Positions 30,413 through 43,011 of a DNA stretch of 64,000 bases are shown here, one piece after another; the first letter of the stretch is position 1, and each line of letters starts with the position of its first letter. The DNA lies in NCBI RefSeq assembly GCF_051622035.1, contig NC_135359.1, forward strand, positions 32,269,501 through 32,333,500, read 5' to 3'. The position numbers and the translations under genes are program-made. The stretch comes from Arctopsyche grandis. Taxonomy: Eukaryota > Arthropoda > Insecta > Trichoptera > Hydropsychidae. The notes below the pieces were generated by a model. That model was not told the DNA's origin and did no database searches. It worked only from the letters and a program-made list of their open reading frames with translations.

Positions 30413-30670
30413 ATTTTTCAATCTTATTTCTTTGTTTTTATTTTGTGTACATATTTTTTACTTGATTTTTATTATTTTTTTATGATGTTTTTTTTTTATT
30501 TATGATTTTTATAATTTTTTTATGTTTTTTTTTATTTATGATTTTTATTATTTTTTTATGATGTTTTTTTTGTAATTTTTATGATTTTTATTATTTGTAT
30601 TATAATCACATTGACGCTTTGGGGCAACCTGTCAAGTCTCTGTGGTATTGATTTTTTTTAAATAAAATAA
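30413..30670 (+). mobile_element. LINE B 3' noncoding end
   Basis: T-rich sequence with repeated TTTTTTTATGATTTTTAT units, then a small stem (TTGAC at 30611-30615 pairs with GTCAA at 30631-30635) and the AAATAAAATAA tail at the insertion edge. Confidence 0.75.
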
Positions 30671-31024
30671 ATAACCAAATATTTGGTGGTGGTGTAATCA
30701 TAGCGGTGAAAAATGATGTACCCTCTGTCATACAAAATAATTGGTTAACTTCCACAGAAGACCTTTGGATTACCATTACTACAAATTTTTTTAAACTAAA
30801 TATCTGTACTGTTTATATTCCTCCTGGTAATTCTCGCCAAACTCTACTAGTTACCCATTTAAATAAAGTATCTGATCTAATAACCAATTTTCCAGAGGAT
30901 CGATTTATTTTACTCGGTGATTACAATCTTCCCATTATTGATTGGACAAAACACGACTCAAATCGGCATCTATTTCCTTCTTCCTTTTTCTTCCCTTTCC
31001 TTTACTTAATTCTTATCTTACAAT
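30671..31024 (+). pseudogene. LINE C endonuclease, 3' part
   Basis: This is the continuation of 23757-23965: QIFGGGVIIAVKN, then NICTVYIPPGNSRQTLL and FILLGDYNLPIIDW, which contain the APE-endonuclease GDYN motif. It ends in a low-complexity run FFFPFLYLILIL and a stop, so the rest of LINE C is lost. Confidence 0.82.
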
Positions 31025-31074
31025 AAACTTTATCAATACAATTGTTTATCAAATACTAATACATCATTGACGCA

Positions 31075-32310
31075 ATACTAGGAGCTATCTTAACCGAAGA
31101 CAGACGACTACGATCTATCATCGGAACAGCGAGCTCTCGATCGGAATCGCAATTATTAAAGGTAAACGTTTTAATGCGTGCGTGGTTGAAAGATTTTTAC
31201 TATCCAATATCTCAATATCAGGCATCGAACACTTGTGGTTAAAGGTTTGTTTTAACTGCTGCGAATTTATTTTAGCGTGTATTTATAGACCTCCCACTTC
31301 CACATTTGAGGAAGATATCAAACTTTTCAACGTCATCGCCAATGAAAGGATGTAAAAGCTGTCCAACGCTGATTTTTGGAGACTTCAACTTTCCTAACAT
31401 TAACTGGAAGTTCCTCAGTCCAGAGGGTCTTTTTGGCTCTGCAGCTGAGTTTCTCGATTGCATCTCAAATTCAGGACTGAATCAACTGGTAGGCTTCCCT
31501 ACTCGTTTTCGAGGATGTAATCGACCATCGACATTGGACCTAGTTTTCTCAAACTCCCACAATTTCTTATCGTCGATTCTCTCTGACTCCCTAATTGGTC
31601 TAAGTGATCATATTATAATTAACTCTCTGATTCAATGGTGTGATCGATCCCAATGTAAACCTCAAACTGATCCTTTCTTAAAGCGTAACTATAAATTAGC
31701 CGACTATGAGAAATTGAATGATTTTTTTCTAAACAGCGATTGGTCATTTTGGGAACTCGAAACTAATATTCATTCTAAGTGGGATTCTTTTTATCATATT
31801 ATAAATGCTGGCATACAAAAATTTGTTCCTTTCCTTAAACCATTCGAATCCAAATGTAAACCGTGGATCAATAAACCTATCTTGATTCTGATTAAAGAAA
31901 AACGGAAACTTTGGAACACTTATGCTAAACATAAAACCCATGAGGGTTATGCTAATTATAGAAAACTTAATAATGAAGTCACTAAACAAATCAGAAACTC
32001 AGCGTGACTTTGAACTTTCAATCGCTTCTGGCGATTGCAAAGTTTTCTTTAAATACTTGAACTCTAACCTAAAATTGTAGTCTCCACAGTCATGAATGAA
32101 ATCAAGGAGCTTATTACGGATCCCCTCTTAATAGCCAACACTTTTGCTAAGGCCTTTAGCAACTCATTCATCAAAGAAGACCCTACAAATCTGCCGATGC
32201 TTCCCAACTTGTCCCGAAATTCATCAGAAATTAATAATATAATGTTTTCTGAAAAATATATTGATTGTGTATACAATCTTACTTTGTTGCGACGGTAGCA
32301 CAAAGTTATA
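31075..32310 (+). pseudogene. LINE E, endonuclease to linker fragment
   Basis: Frameshifted start, then the long frame 31306-32007 with CPTLIFGDFNFPNINWKFLS, FLDCISNSGLNQLVGFPTRF and RPSTLDLVFSN (APE-endonuclease C-terminal half), and the linker KPWINKPILILIKEKRKLWN. The frame shifts again near 32005 and continues weakly to about 32310 (LLIANTFAKAFSNSFI). No reverse transcriptase follows. Several stops upstream of 31306 mark decay. Confidence 0.8.
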
Positions 32311-32775
32311 TGTGGAAAACCCACCATGTTTTGTTGAATTGTTTTATACAATTTTCGTCCGTCGACAGTGGAAAGTAATCGGTCTTATTCGAAAAATAGA
32401 AATCCGTCAAAATGGCATCACTAGAAGTTAAATACGGGTTCAGCTTACATGAATTAAAGCGGAAGTTGGATAGAAATAATATACGAATACATTAAGCTAT
32501 TATATGAAAAGTTCGTTGTCTTAAATTCACAGTATTGAGAAACGGTAAAAGATAGGAAGCAATGGGACGACTTAAATGAGGAATTTTATATGATCCGAGA
32601 ATTAGTTCAAAATAAAAATAAATTAGATGACTTAAATAATGTAAAACCGTATGTAATGTTACCCGATTTAAGGTTGATTTCCCCCCGCTATTCCAATACC
32701 GAGTCCAACGTTATCAATCGGAAAGGAACAAAAGGATAAAAGGTGGGACGAGCCCATCACGCAGGCGTATGTAGT
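32285..32775 (+). pseudogene. BEL leader and gag start remnant
   Basis: GTGGAAAACCCACCA resembles the leader repeat at 2206-2333. An ATG at 32412 gives MASLEVKYGFSLHELKRKLD, the counterpart of the gag start at 15472, and then a stop after about 25 codons. Sequence beyond is rich in stops. It is a strongly decayed member of the BEL family seen at 15.2 kb. Confidence 0.55.
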
Positions 32776-32776
32776 T

Positions 32777-33265
32777 TTGCCCGACATAACGGAAACATTT
32801 TCTATTTCTCCACCGATCTCAAAGTCGAATCAAGTATTAAATCCACGACGGACAGAGCTGGCGACATTTGAGTTGTCAAGCCACGAGGAATTGTGCGTGT
32901 CTGTAATAGAAGCAGACACCGCATCTATAGAGCCAAAGGCTAGAGGGTGGGAACGGCCCACGCCTCGGATAACTTTCAACCGGAAAGTGTGTCAATTGTT
33001 CAGGTCAATTACGAACTCGTATGAATTTCCTAGTAAGATAATATTGATCGCACCACGTAAAATTGTAAAGATAAAGCGTGTAGAACCGTGTTCAGCGATG
33101 CCTTTAGTTAAACTTAAGAAGTCCACAGTGGACAATTTGACTATTGATGTAACGGATACATCTGGGCAACGAGACCTGAATTGGGAAGAGTCAATTCCCA
33201 TTCTGATACCAACTTCAACGGATAGTCGATCAGCAAACAAAGTATTTTTAAATTGTAATGTATAA
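32777..33265 (+). CDS. Unrecognised 162-codon ORF
   Basis: The frame starts MPDITETFSISPPISKSNQV and contains basic stretches (PRKIVKIKRVEPC) and an acidic-polar C-terminus. I recognise no domain, signal peptide or membrane segment. It lies directly behind a BEL gag remnant and before a LINE B relative, so a retroelement origin is likely. Its uninterrupted length inside otherwise decayed DNA is the only reason to list it. Confidence 0.3.
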   Translation: MPDITETFSISPPISKSNQVLNPRRTELATFELSSHEELCVSVIEADTASIEPKARGWERPTPRITFNRKVCQLFRSITNSYEFPSKIILIAPRKIVKIKRVEPCSAMPLVKLKKSTVDNLTIDVTDTSGQRDLNWEESIPILIPTSTDSRSANKVFLNCNV

Positions 33266-33723
<458 letters not shown>

Positions 33724-33739
33724 TGATTTTGAGAAGGCG

Positions 33740-34125
33740 TTTCAGAAAGCAGGTACAGAGTTTTCTGGGGCTTACGGGATACTTCCGGAAGTTTATCCCG
33801 AATTACTCGACCGTCGCGAAACCACTCAGTGATTTACTGCGAGCCGGAGTGGCATATTCCTTTGGGGATAGGAGAATAGGACGTTCGAAACATTGCGCGC
33901 ATGTCTCAGTAGCGAGCCGGTTCTACGCATATACCGACAAGGGTGCAGAACCACACAGATGCAAGTCATTTGGGGTATGGCGCTGTGCTGCTCCGGGAGT
34001 CGGATGAGGATGGCCAGCTTCACCCGGTTTCACCAGCTTCAACACGACCCTGGAAGAACGACGTATCCGCCCTCTGGATCTCCCACCGCGAGATCAGTCT
34101 AAGCGCGCGTAAACGCATCGTTACA
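33740..34125 (+). pseudogene. Gypsy-type RT thumb and RNase H fragment
   Basis: [20 protein letters not shown] and PLSDLLRAG mark the end of a Ty3/Gypsy reverse transcriptase. Further frames give LRACLSSEPVLRIY and then HLGYGAVLLRESDEDGQL, the beginning of RNase H with its TDASHLGYGAVL block. Three frames are needed, so the copy is frameshifted. It is followed by CGCGCGTAAACGCATCGTTACA, which resembles the LTR end of the 4317 element, and then a primer site. It may derive from the autonomous partner of that element. Confidence 0.82.
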
Positions 34126-34126
34126 T

Positions 34127-34140
34127 TGGCGCCCAAACGA
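34127..34140 (+). promoter_or_regulatory. Primer binding site, second copy
   Basis: TGGCGCCCAAACGA follows an LTR-end-like GTTACATTGG context, parallel to the site at 4774, with one extra A. It marks the start of a second, broken copy of the same element family. Confidence 0.7.
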
Positions 34141-34189
34141 GTGGGCCTGATTAGCAAATCGCTCGTCCGTTCGTCGACTCGTCACGAAG

Positions 34190-36385
<2,196 letters not shown>

Positions 36386-36479
36386 CAACGTTTAACAACG
36401 AAAGTTTCTATAAGGGAAAGTTGTAAGTATGAAATATTACTTATCATAATTTACTATCACTAAAAACTAACTATCAAAG

Positions 36480-37530
36480 AATCTGTTCAAAAACTAGTGG
36501 ATTAAATTGCACAAGAAATCTATGACAAGTTTAAATCACGACCTTCTCAAACTCCAATATTCTCCGAAGTAGCGGCTACAAGCACCGGCTACAGACACAT
36601 GATGGTGGCGAACACGGTGATCGCTGCAAAATCTACATTTGCCATAGTTCTGGTATACCCTAACAAAGAATCAGGAATTATTTTCCGAATACAGCAAACA
36701 ATGATTGATTGAATACTCATCCGAATTGAATAGCATCATCCAATGTGGCAAAGGCAAGATTGCCCACATCAGAACATTTTAAAACGATATATACAAAGAT
36801 CATGAAATAATTCACTGGTGCCACTTCCTCTACCACGAACAAGGAATGAAATCCACACCTCTCAAGAATATCAAAGAACTGGCAACACCAATCAAATGGA
36901 AGAATTTTTGCTATGGGATTCTGGTCCAGCGACTATCGATGATGAAAGAATTTCAATTTTCGGGACCCAGAAAAATTTGGATTTTCTTCCTAAAGGGATT
37001 CTTATGGACGGAACTTAACAACTTCTCCATTATTTGGCCAGTTCTATACGATACATGGAACTGAACCGGAGGACCCTGATCGGGAACCAGGAAAATCAAT
37101 TCCGTTACTGTTCATGTTACTTTCCGACAAGACAGCAGGAACGTACGAGAGGGTGTTCAGTAAACTAAAATCACTTCTCCCTGGATGGGAACCCGAGCGA
37201 GTGATGCTCGATTTTGAGAGAGCTGTCATTAATTCAGTGGAGACTCAATGGCCGAATGCACAGATAACATGCTGTTTTTTCCATTTGTAACAAAACAATG
37301 AAAAAATTAAAGAATTTGGTTTATCCCAATTCTATAACGAAAGCATAGACAATAGAATTAAATTTAAAATAATAGCCAAATTGGCGTTTGTTCCGCCAGA
37401 AGATGTATTCAATTGTTGGGAAGAACTTCTACAAATTTTTCAGCCATGGCTTCAAATTCTTACATTAGACGTTCAAGAAAAAATTGAGGACCTCCTGACA
37501 TATTTCGAAGCAAATTATATAGGGAAAACT
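36480..37530 (+). pseudogene. MULE transposase remnant
   Basis: Fragments in several frames follow the MULE order: TIDDERISIFGTQKNLDFL and PKGILMDGT (first catalytic Asp region), QFYTIHGTEPEDPDREPG, then LLSDKTAGTYERVFSKLKSL, MLDFERAVINSVETQW and QITCCFFHL. The DFERA and CFFH blocks are characteristic of Mutator-like transposases. ALAFVP-like LAFVPPEDVFNCWEELL follows at about 37380. Frame changes and a stop after CFFHL show it is dead. No terminal inverted repeats were found for it. Confidence 0.72.
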
Positions 37531-37534
37531 ATAA

Positions 37535-37870
37535 AAGTGATGCTCGATTGAATTGAAATTATTATTGGATGTAAAAACGAGGTGGAATTCAATGGCAACT
37601 ATGATAAGACGATTTATTCAAGTTTACGAAAGTGTAAACATAGCACTAAAAGAATATAATTTCAATACTGTTACCAAGAATGAAATTGATATTTTGAAAA
37701 ATTTAATTGATGTTCTTACTCCCGTTGAAACCGCAATCAAAGAATTAAGCAAAAATAGTGCATCTTTATTAACAGCAGGAGTTGATAATTTTGATTTAAG
37801 AAGTTAGAAGAAATGGGGTCTCAAACAAGAAAAAGTTTTCAAAAATTTTAGAAAACACAATTAACGAAAG
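37535..37870 (+). pseudogene. hAT transposase fragment
   Basis: The frame at 37553-37807 reads LLLDVKTRWNSMATMIRRFI, then QVYESVNIALKEYNF and LIDVLTPVETAIKELSK. DVKTRWNSM is a hallmark of hAT transposases upstream of the dimerisation domain. The fragment begins abruptly after the MULE remnant and ends at a stop, with no dimerisation domain. Confidence 0.72.
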
Positions 37871-38067
37871 ACGTAATAAGACGGTAATAATGTGGCGGCT
37901 CGCTATATGATATGGTCGAGTTCGGTCACCTGCCTGCGAGTTGGGACCAACTCGGCCGCGTTCAGAGTTGTTACTATCACTTCGTCTTCGGCCGTCATAA
38001 TAAACCAACGTGCATTAACAAGCCAGTCGTTTCGTTCGTTCCATCCCCTAAAATAACATTACTAATT
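37871..38067. other. Unassigned spacer
   Basis: Short moderately GC-rich stretch (GGCGGCTCGCTATATGATAT, ACTCGGCCGCGTTCAGAG) of unknown origin between the hAT fragment and a LINE 3' end. Confidence 0.35.
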
Positions 38068-38497
38068 TACCTAAATACAGGAATTATTCCAAAATCAGAC
38101 GAAATTTTTAAATATGCTTCAAAATCTGAAATCATATCATTTGCAATTGAACTGATGGAAAAAAATACTAGAGATTGGTTATTTTCAAACAAGAGTGGTT
38201 TCAGTCTTCCCAATGATATAGTAACCTCTGATAACGATAAGATTTTTAAGAATAAGCTTGATACTTTTTCTAAAACTAAAGGATTCCTGTAATTCTTCTT
38301 TCCCATAATCGTATTTCAGTTATTTTTGTTTATATTTTTTTCCTCTTTTATTTTTATTTTAATATTGTTTTTTTTTTAATATATTTTAATTTTTCTCATT
38401 TGATATGCATATATGTATAATTTGTTTAAATATGTTTGATCAAACCCCTTGGGTCTAGCGGCTTTGCCACCTCCCCCAAGTATATTAAATAAATAAA
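38068..38497 (+). mobile_element. LINE 3' end fragment
   Basis: An open stretch ending at 38292 (SEIISFAIELMEKNTRDWLF) is followed by T-rich noncoding sequence. A stem (CTTGGG at 38448-38453 pairs with CCCAAG at 38475-38480) and a tail ATTAAATAAATAAATAG follow. The coding part is not recognised, so the family is open. Confidence 0.55.
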
Positions 38498-38859
38498 TAG
38501 TTTCAGAAAGCACTAACTGTACTGACTTTACTGACAGAAAAAAATTAAATTAACACTAACAATTTAGAAACAAGAATTGATAAAAACCATTTCAAAAATT
38601 ACAGAAAAACCGACTTCCATAAAACAAATAGCCATACATAATATAAAGTTTTTAAAAAATCCGAACATAAACATAAAATTGATATCGCAAGTGGAATACT
38701 TGATTCGCAATATTCCGTCGGTGCAAACTGAGAAAAATTTGAAAATTGCCATAGAATATTTCCTATGGCAATGGCTATGGAACAGCTGGACAGCTGGACA
38801 GCTGTTCCCTATCTACTCGTGGGATCAAACATCACTAAAATAATTCAAATAAAGGAAGT

Positions 38860-39860
38860 TATCGAGGAAGTGAGAAAATAAATTAAAGCATTGTGTAAGT
38901 TTTTTACAAAGCATAAAAATGGGCATGGAGAGATAAAGGAAATGGTGGCGTCTATCGATGCCCACATGGAAAAAATTAAGAATTGGCAAGAAAAGGAAGC
39001 CAGCTGCCAAACCTCCCCGGAGAAGAAGACGAACGGCAAGAGGACGAGTAGCCCTTTTACCCCGAAGAAAAAAGATGAATGCGACCGCCGCCTAAAGCAA
39101 AAAAAACCGAAGAAGGCCAAGCCGCGGGAGAAGACGGAGGCACTCATCATCATGCCCGTGAAATGTGCTGACGCGCAGGGTTCTGGTGCGAGTGTCACTG
39201 CCACTCCATTCTCTTACGCGGCCGTGAATGAAGCGGAATGGGGGAAGGGCGAAGGGAAGCCCCCGGAGATCCGCTCCATTCGAAGAGGCCCGAAGGACAC
39301 TCTCATCCTGCGCTTGACAGGAAGAGAGAGCCACGGCGGCGCCCTAGAGGACGTCATTCGGAAGGCTGCAGGAATGACGGCGGAGGTCCGACGGTCGCTC
39401 CCCACCCGCCGGTGTTTCGTCAGGGATCTCTATGAGGGTCTCGAATCACGCGACGTGGATGATTCACTCGTACGGGTCCTTGGCACCACGTACCATGAGC
39501 AGATGCGAGTGCAGAAGCTGCGCCCAGCCTCCGGAGGTACCTGGTGACCTTGCCCTGCACCACCAAGACCGATACGCTGCTCAAGGAGGGTCGCGTACGA
39601 GTCGGACTCGTCAGGTGCAGGGTACGAGAAAAAGTAGACCTGTAGCAGTGCTACCGCTGTCGAGCCTTTGGGCACATTTCTGCTGGTTGCAGGGGCGAAG
39701 ATAGGTCTTTGCTCTGCAACTGCTGCGGCAAGACGGGGCATAGAGCGGCTGAGTGCAGCGACTCGCCGCACTGTGCACTGCGGGCCGGAGTGCTGCCCAT
39801 CGTCTAGGAAGCGGACGGTGCGAGGCATTCAGGCAGGCGTTGCTGCGGAGAAAGCGGGTG
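38860..39860 (+). pseudogene. R1-like LINE ORF1
   Basis: The frame 38891-39547 has a Lys-rich N-terminal half (NGKRTSSPFTPKKKDECDRR) and then a GC-rich core with AEVRRSLPTRRCFVRDLYEG. After a frameshift near 39535 it continues as YLVTLPCTTKTDTLLKEGRV and a stop, then CYRCRAFGHISAGC and CNCCGKTGHRAAEC, two good CCHC knuckles. This order (core, then knuckles) is that of R1-clade ORF1 proteins. The core is much more GC-rich than the flanks. ORF2 is missing. Confidence 0.78.
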
Positions 39861-39904
39861 AGTCAAGTTAAAAATGATTAAATTAACTTGGGACACTGCC
39901 GGGC

Positions 39905-40385
39905 TAAGTGATGAAGGTTTCGTTTGCAACTCAATTGCTAAGTAGTAGTGTGGCTCTTTCATTGAAGTTTTGCCAGGAAAATGTCCCTTCATTTTCAGAA
40001 TGCGGTCCAACGGCTAATTTTATTCAGTTAATAAATGACATATTTGATATATGCAATATAAGAGGTGACCCCCGTTTGTATGGGTATAAACGTGCCCTCA
40101 ATAGTGTAAACGAAAGTGTTATTTTTAACAAAATCGAAGAATTTAAATTTTTTTTTAATAGGTTTACATACCATGAAATATATATAAAAATAAAACAAAT
40201 AAATTCACAGGAATTTGGTTAAAAATATTAATAAACCGGTATTGAAATCTAAATTTAAAACTGGATTTTTAGAATTTAAAAATATACTAACATATCATAA
40301 GTTAATAGTTTTAAAAGATAAGGGAGGATTAGTTTATCCGACTAAAGAAGCTATAGAAATTTGCTGCATATGCGAAAAAAATATT
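39905..40385 (+). pseudogene. P-element-like transposase fragment
   Basis: The frame 39908-40222 reads MKVSFATQLLSSSVALSLKF, SECGPTANFIQLINDIFDIC and GYKRALNSVNESVIFNKIEE, which matches the middle part of P/THAP9-type transposases. KFKTGFLEFKNILTYHKL, then GGLVYPTKEAIEICCICEKN continue the same family in another frame to about 40385. The THAP DNA-binding domain and much of the catalytic region are absent. Confidence 0.72.
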
Positions 40386-40731
40386 TAAATGTGCCAAATT
40401 AGCAACAAGTGGTAAAAAAAATTTACTTCCAAAATACAATCTAAATTTTTTCATTAATAAAACGTTAAATCAACTTTTAGGTACCCCGATTACTAGTATA
40501 TTTGCTCCACATTTTGACAGAAATGCAGAAATTCATATTTTATTGTTAATTTAAGTTTTAATAGAGAAATATTTTTTTACGAGATTACATTTCGAAAGCA
40601 AAATGTTTACTTTGAAAGTTAAAGGCGAGAGTGACCGTCGACGCTTTACTAAGCAAATTCTTTTCAACGGTTTTTAATTTGTCTTTTTTTTTTGTTTGTT
40701 TGTGTATTAAAACGTTAAATCAACTTTTAGG
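40386..40731. other. AT-rich repeat unit, no gene seen
   Basis: Contains AACGTTAAATCAACTTTTAG twice (about 40462 and 40711), the second as insertion target of the MITE at 40732. GGTACCCCGATTACTAGTAT near 40481 recurs at 41096 and, inverted, near 46010. Confidence 0.55.
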
Positions 40732-41088
40732 CAGAGAAATGTAATATTAATAGAAGTGGCTTTAGGTGTTCTTTTGTTGTCAAGTGACATTCTGTCCACG
40801 GACAGATCTAAATAATTTTAGCATCAGTCGTATTTGACGCTTCGTGCTCGACGTATGTCCGATAAAAACTTCTCTGTTTGTTTATATTACTCGCAAGATG
40901 GGCAAGCATCGGTAAAAATTGCACAATACATTCAAAAACACACAATAAACAACATGGGATACATTTTTATAAGTAAATTGATCCGATTGTATTCCGTGCG
41001 ATGTAGCGTATTTATAGACACGTACCGCGTAAAATTGACAACAATTATTTATTCGTAAGGGCCCCTCTATTCTTATTACATCTCTCTG
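40732..41088 (+). mobile_element. hAT-like MITE, copy 1
   Basis: Ends are CAGAGAAATGTAATATTAAT and, inverted, CAGAGAGATGTAATAAGAAT. The flanks CTTTTAGG (40724-40731) and CTTTTGGG (41089-41096) fit an 8-bp target duplication with one mutation. The empty-site-like sequence CTTTTAGGTACCCCG is present at about 40475. The CAGAG termini and 8-bp duplication point to hAT. It has no transposase. Confidence 0.82.
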
Positions 41089-41740
41089 CTTTTGGGTACC
41101 CCGATTACTAGTATATTTGCTCCACATTTTAACGTTCTCAACATCAATTCATTACAAGAATCCGACGGCAGATGGAAGACTTTCGACTGCTGCGTAAATA
41201 CCCTGCTGCCCAGCTGGTGACTACCCAACCCTCAACTTCGTTCATAAGGCTATGCATGCTTTCATCCACGCCCGTACCCCCGTGCGACGAGACGCCCTTC
41301 CCTCACGCCAGGACGGGCTAAGCATCCATCCCTCATGACTGCATTGCCCGCAATATGCTCCACACCTGGAGTATATACTTGCTGGACTAGAACCGGAGCA
41401 ACACCAAACACGCACATACACTCTTAGCGGGTGGCCCACAAACAAAACATATATTTTTTGTAATAAAATATATGCATATGTTTTTCAATCTAAAATTTCT
41501 AAAAATATAGCTGAAAGCATGGGAATTGAACCTATGTATATTCAATAAAAATCAATATAAAAATATGATTCATAAACTAATAATGTAATTTTTACCGCGT
41601 AAGAACAATCTAAGTACCAAACTTTTTATAAAATTGTTGATACCATAAAACAGGCAATATGACAATATGATATAAAGCAGCTCATAAAATTAATTGCTTA
41701 TTTTCTGTACTATGGAGATTTCCAGTACTTGACGAGAATG
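41089..41740. other. Mixed-composition spacer
   Basis: Includes a GC-rich island (about 41160-41445) inside AT-rich DNA, with no terminal repeats, RNA-polymerase-III boxes or coding frame that I can identify. It could be a SINE or old retroelement piece. Confidence 0.35.
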
Positions 41741-41744
41741 ATAT

Positions 41745-41910
41745 TCAGATCCAAGCGAAACAACTACATACGTTTTACAATGATGATATCACAGAAAGCT
41801 TAGGAGGTGAACTTTTGCATATTTGGGTCAAATTTTTTTCTGAAGCCACAAGAAGCAGCGTGAAAAGGCCAGCCAATTTATTAACCGTTTCTTTCTTTCC
41901 CTTTAACTAA
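41745..41910 (+). pseudogene. Possible transposase C-terminal fragment
   Basis: A short open stretch reads DIQIQAKQLHTFYNDDITES, then LGGELLHIWVKFFSEA. This has the style of the C-terminal part of ZMYM/hAT-like domesticated transposase families, but the match is short and judged by eye only. Confidence 0.25.
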
Positions 41911-42150
41911 ATTAAGCATAGAGCAATTAAACTCATTTTTTTAATCACGTAATTTCACGTTTAATTTAATTTATAATAACTTTTATTCAACGTAAATAAG
42001 CGAGCACGTAAATACAAAGATTGTTGCAAAATCGGTCAATGAAAAAAAAAACCGCATGCTGGGCATATTGTCACAAATCAAATTTATGTTTTAATATTGC
42101 ACAGTCATACCGAAATTTAAACCAGTGGTTGATCAATAGTCAATTATAAA

Positions 42151-42460
42151 TTAATCGAAATATCTTCGATTTTCGAGGCGCGTAACTCGACATGCAACAA
42201 TTCGTGTAAAATACACATGGTTGCCATTTTCCTCTATGTTTTAAATCTCTTCTGCACAAAGCTGTGCAACGGATCTATTAACTATATATATTTTATACGC
42301 TTGTATAAAATCATCAATTAATCGAAAATTCTTCGATTTTCGATGTGCGTTCCCACAGTTTGTACGTAGCAATAATCATTATTGCACACATGCTCATAAT
42401 TTCCACCCGGTTTACATTTTTCTGCACACGAATGTGCAACATCCTTAATGATTATAAAGA
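42151..42460 (-). repeat. Diverged tandem duplication with a Cys-motif frame
   Basis: Two segments about 167 bp apart (42151-42265 and 42318-42440) share their order of motifs on the minus strand: GTTGCACA...TGTGCAGAA, then CATGTG, then a shared end (ENRRxFD and stop). The 42318 copy reads HSCAEKCKPGGNYEHVC and NNDYCYVQ, with C-x3-C-x9-C-x4-C spacing. The other copy has lost all but the first of these Cys codons and gained a stop. See the findings for a cautious interpretation. Confidence 0.5.
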
Positions 42461-43011
42461 TATGCAAATATTCGGCATTGAATATCGTTTCTTGCATTTG
42501 AAAAAATCCTTCATTGGTAAAAACATTCATAGTTGAATGTCGTCTCTGGATTGTGAAGGTCTCAAAGTATCCAGCAATGAATACTTTGTGGTATTCCCTC
42601 ACATCCCCGACAACCACATCGGAGAGCTGTGTCGCACCGAAATTGCAACAATAATATATACAGAATTTGAGTTTACAGAATTTAAAATGCTGCAAAAATG
42701 TATCCATAGATGTCTCTATGATGTTTATAGTTGGCCTTGAATAATACTTATGTACAATGTTTGACCATAGATGTCGTGTACGGTAAAAAAAAATGGTGCA
42801 TACCTGTATAAATAAATTGTAAAAACTAATATGGTACTTATAGATTATACGGGCGCATCTGAACATCAAGTATACACACTTACAACCAGTGATTGACGTT
42901 ACATCGATAAAAATCTTAAATGCATTTGATGTAGATAAAATACATGTCAACATACTGGTCTTATTACATACATACATATTATATATTACATGTGTTTAAT
43001 ACATTGAATTT
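42461..43011. other. AT-rich spacer, no supported gene
   Basis: Open frames occur on both strands (for example 42537-42740 on plus, beginning MSSLDCEGLKVSSNEYFVVF, and the 219-codon minus frame 42318-42977), but no domain or splice context was recognised. Confidence 0.35.

Larger units (their letters stand above)
23966..30670 (+). mobile_element. LINE B inserted in LINE C (itself carrying LINE A)
   Basis: LINE B occupies 23966-26054 and about 28740-30670; the middle is LINE A. Its 5' end is close to complete: a 59-base leader, ORF1 (24025), endonuclease (25061), then reverse transcriptase (28747 on) and a 3' tail AAATAAAATAA. The leader has GGACGTG at 23997-24003, 31 bases from the start, which resembles the internal downstream promoter motif of insect LINEs. 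It is flanked by ATAACC on both sides. The reverse transcriptase is damaged, so B is now dead. Confidence 0.85.

Noticed and set aside
41160-41445. GC-rich island considered as a SINE or tRNA-derived gene
   Set aside because: No A and B box pair, no tail and no terminal repeats could be identified by eye.
42537-42740. Plus-strand ORF beginning MSSLDCEGLKVSSNEYFVVF
   Set aside because: It is short, overlaps an equally open minus-strand frame, and has no recognisable domain or splice context.
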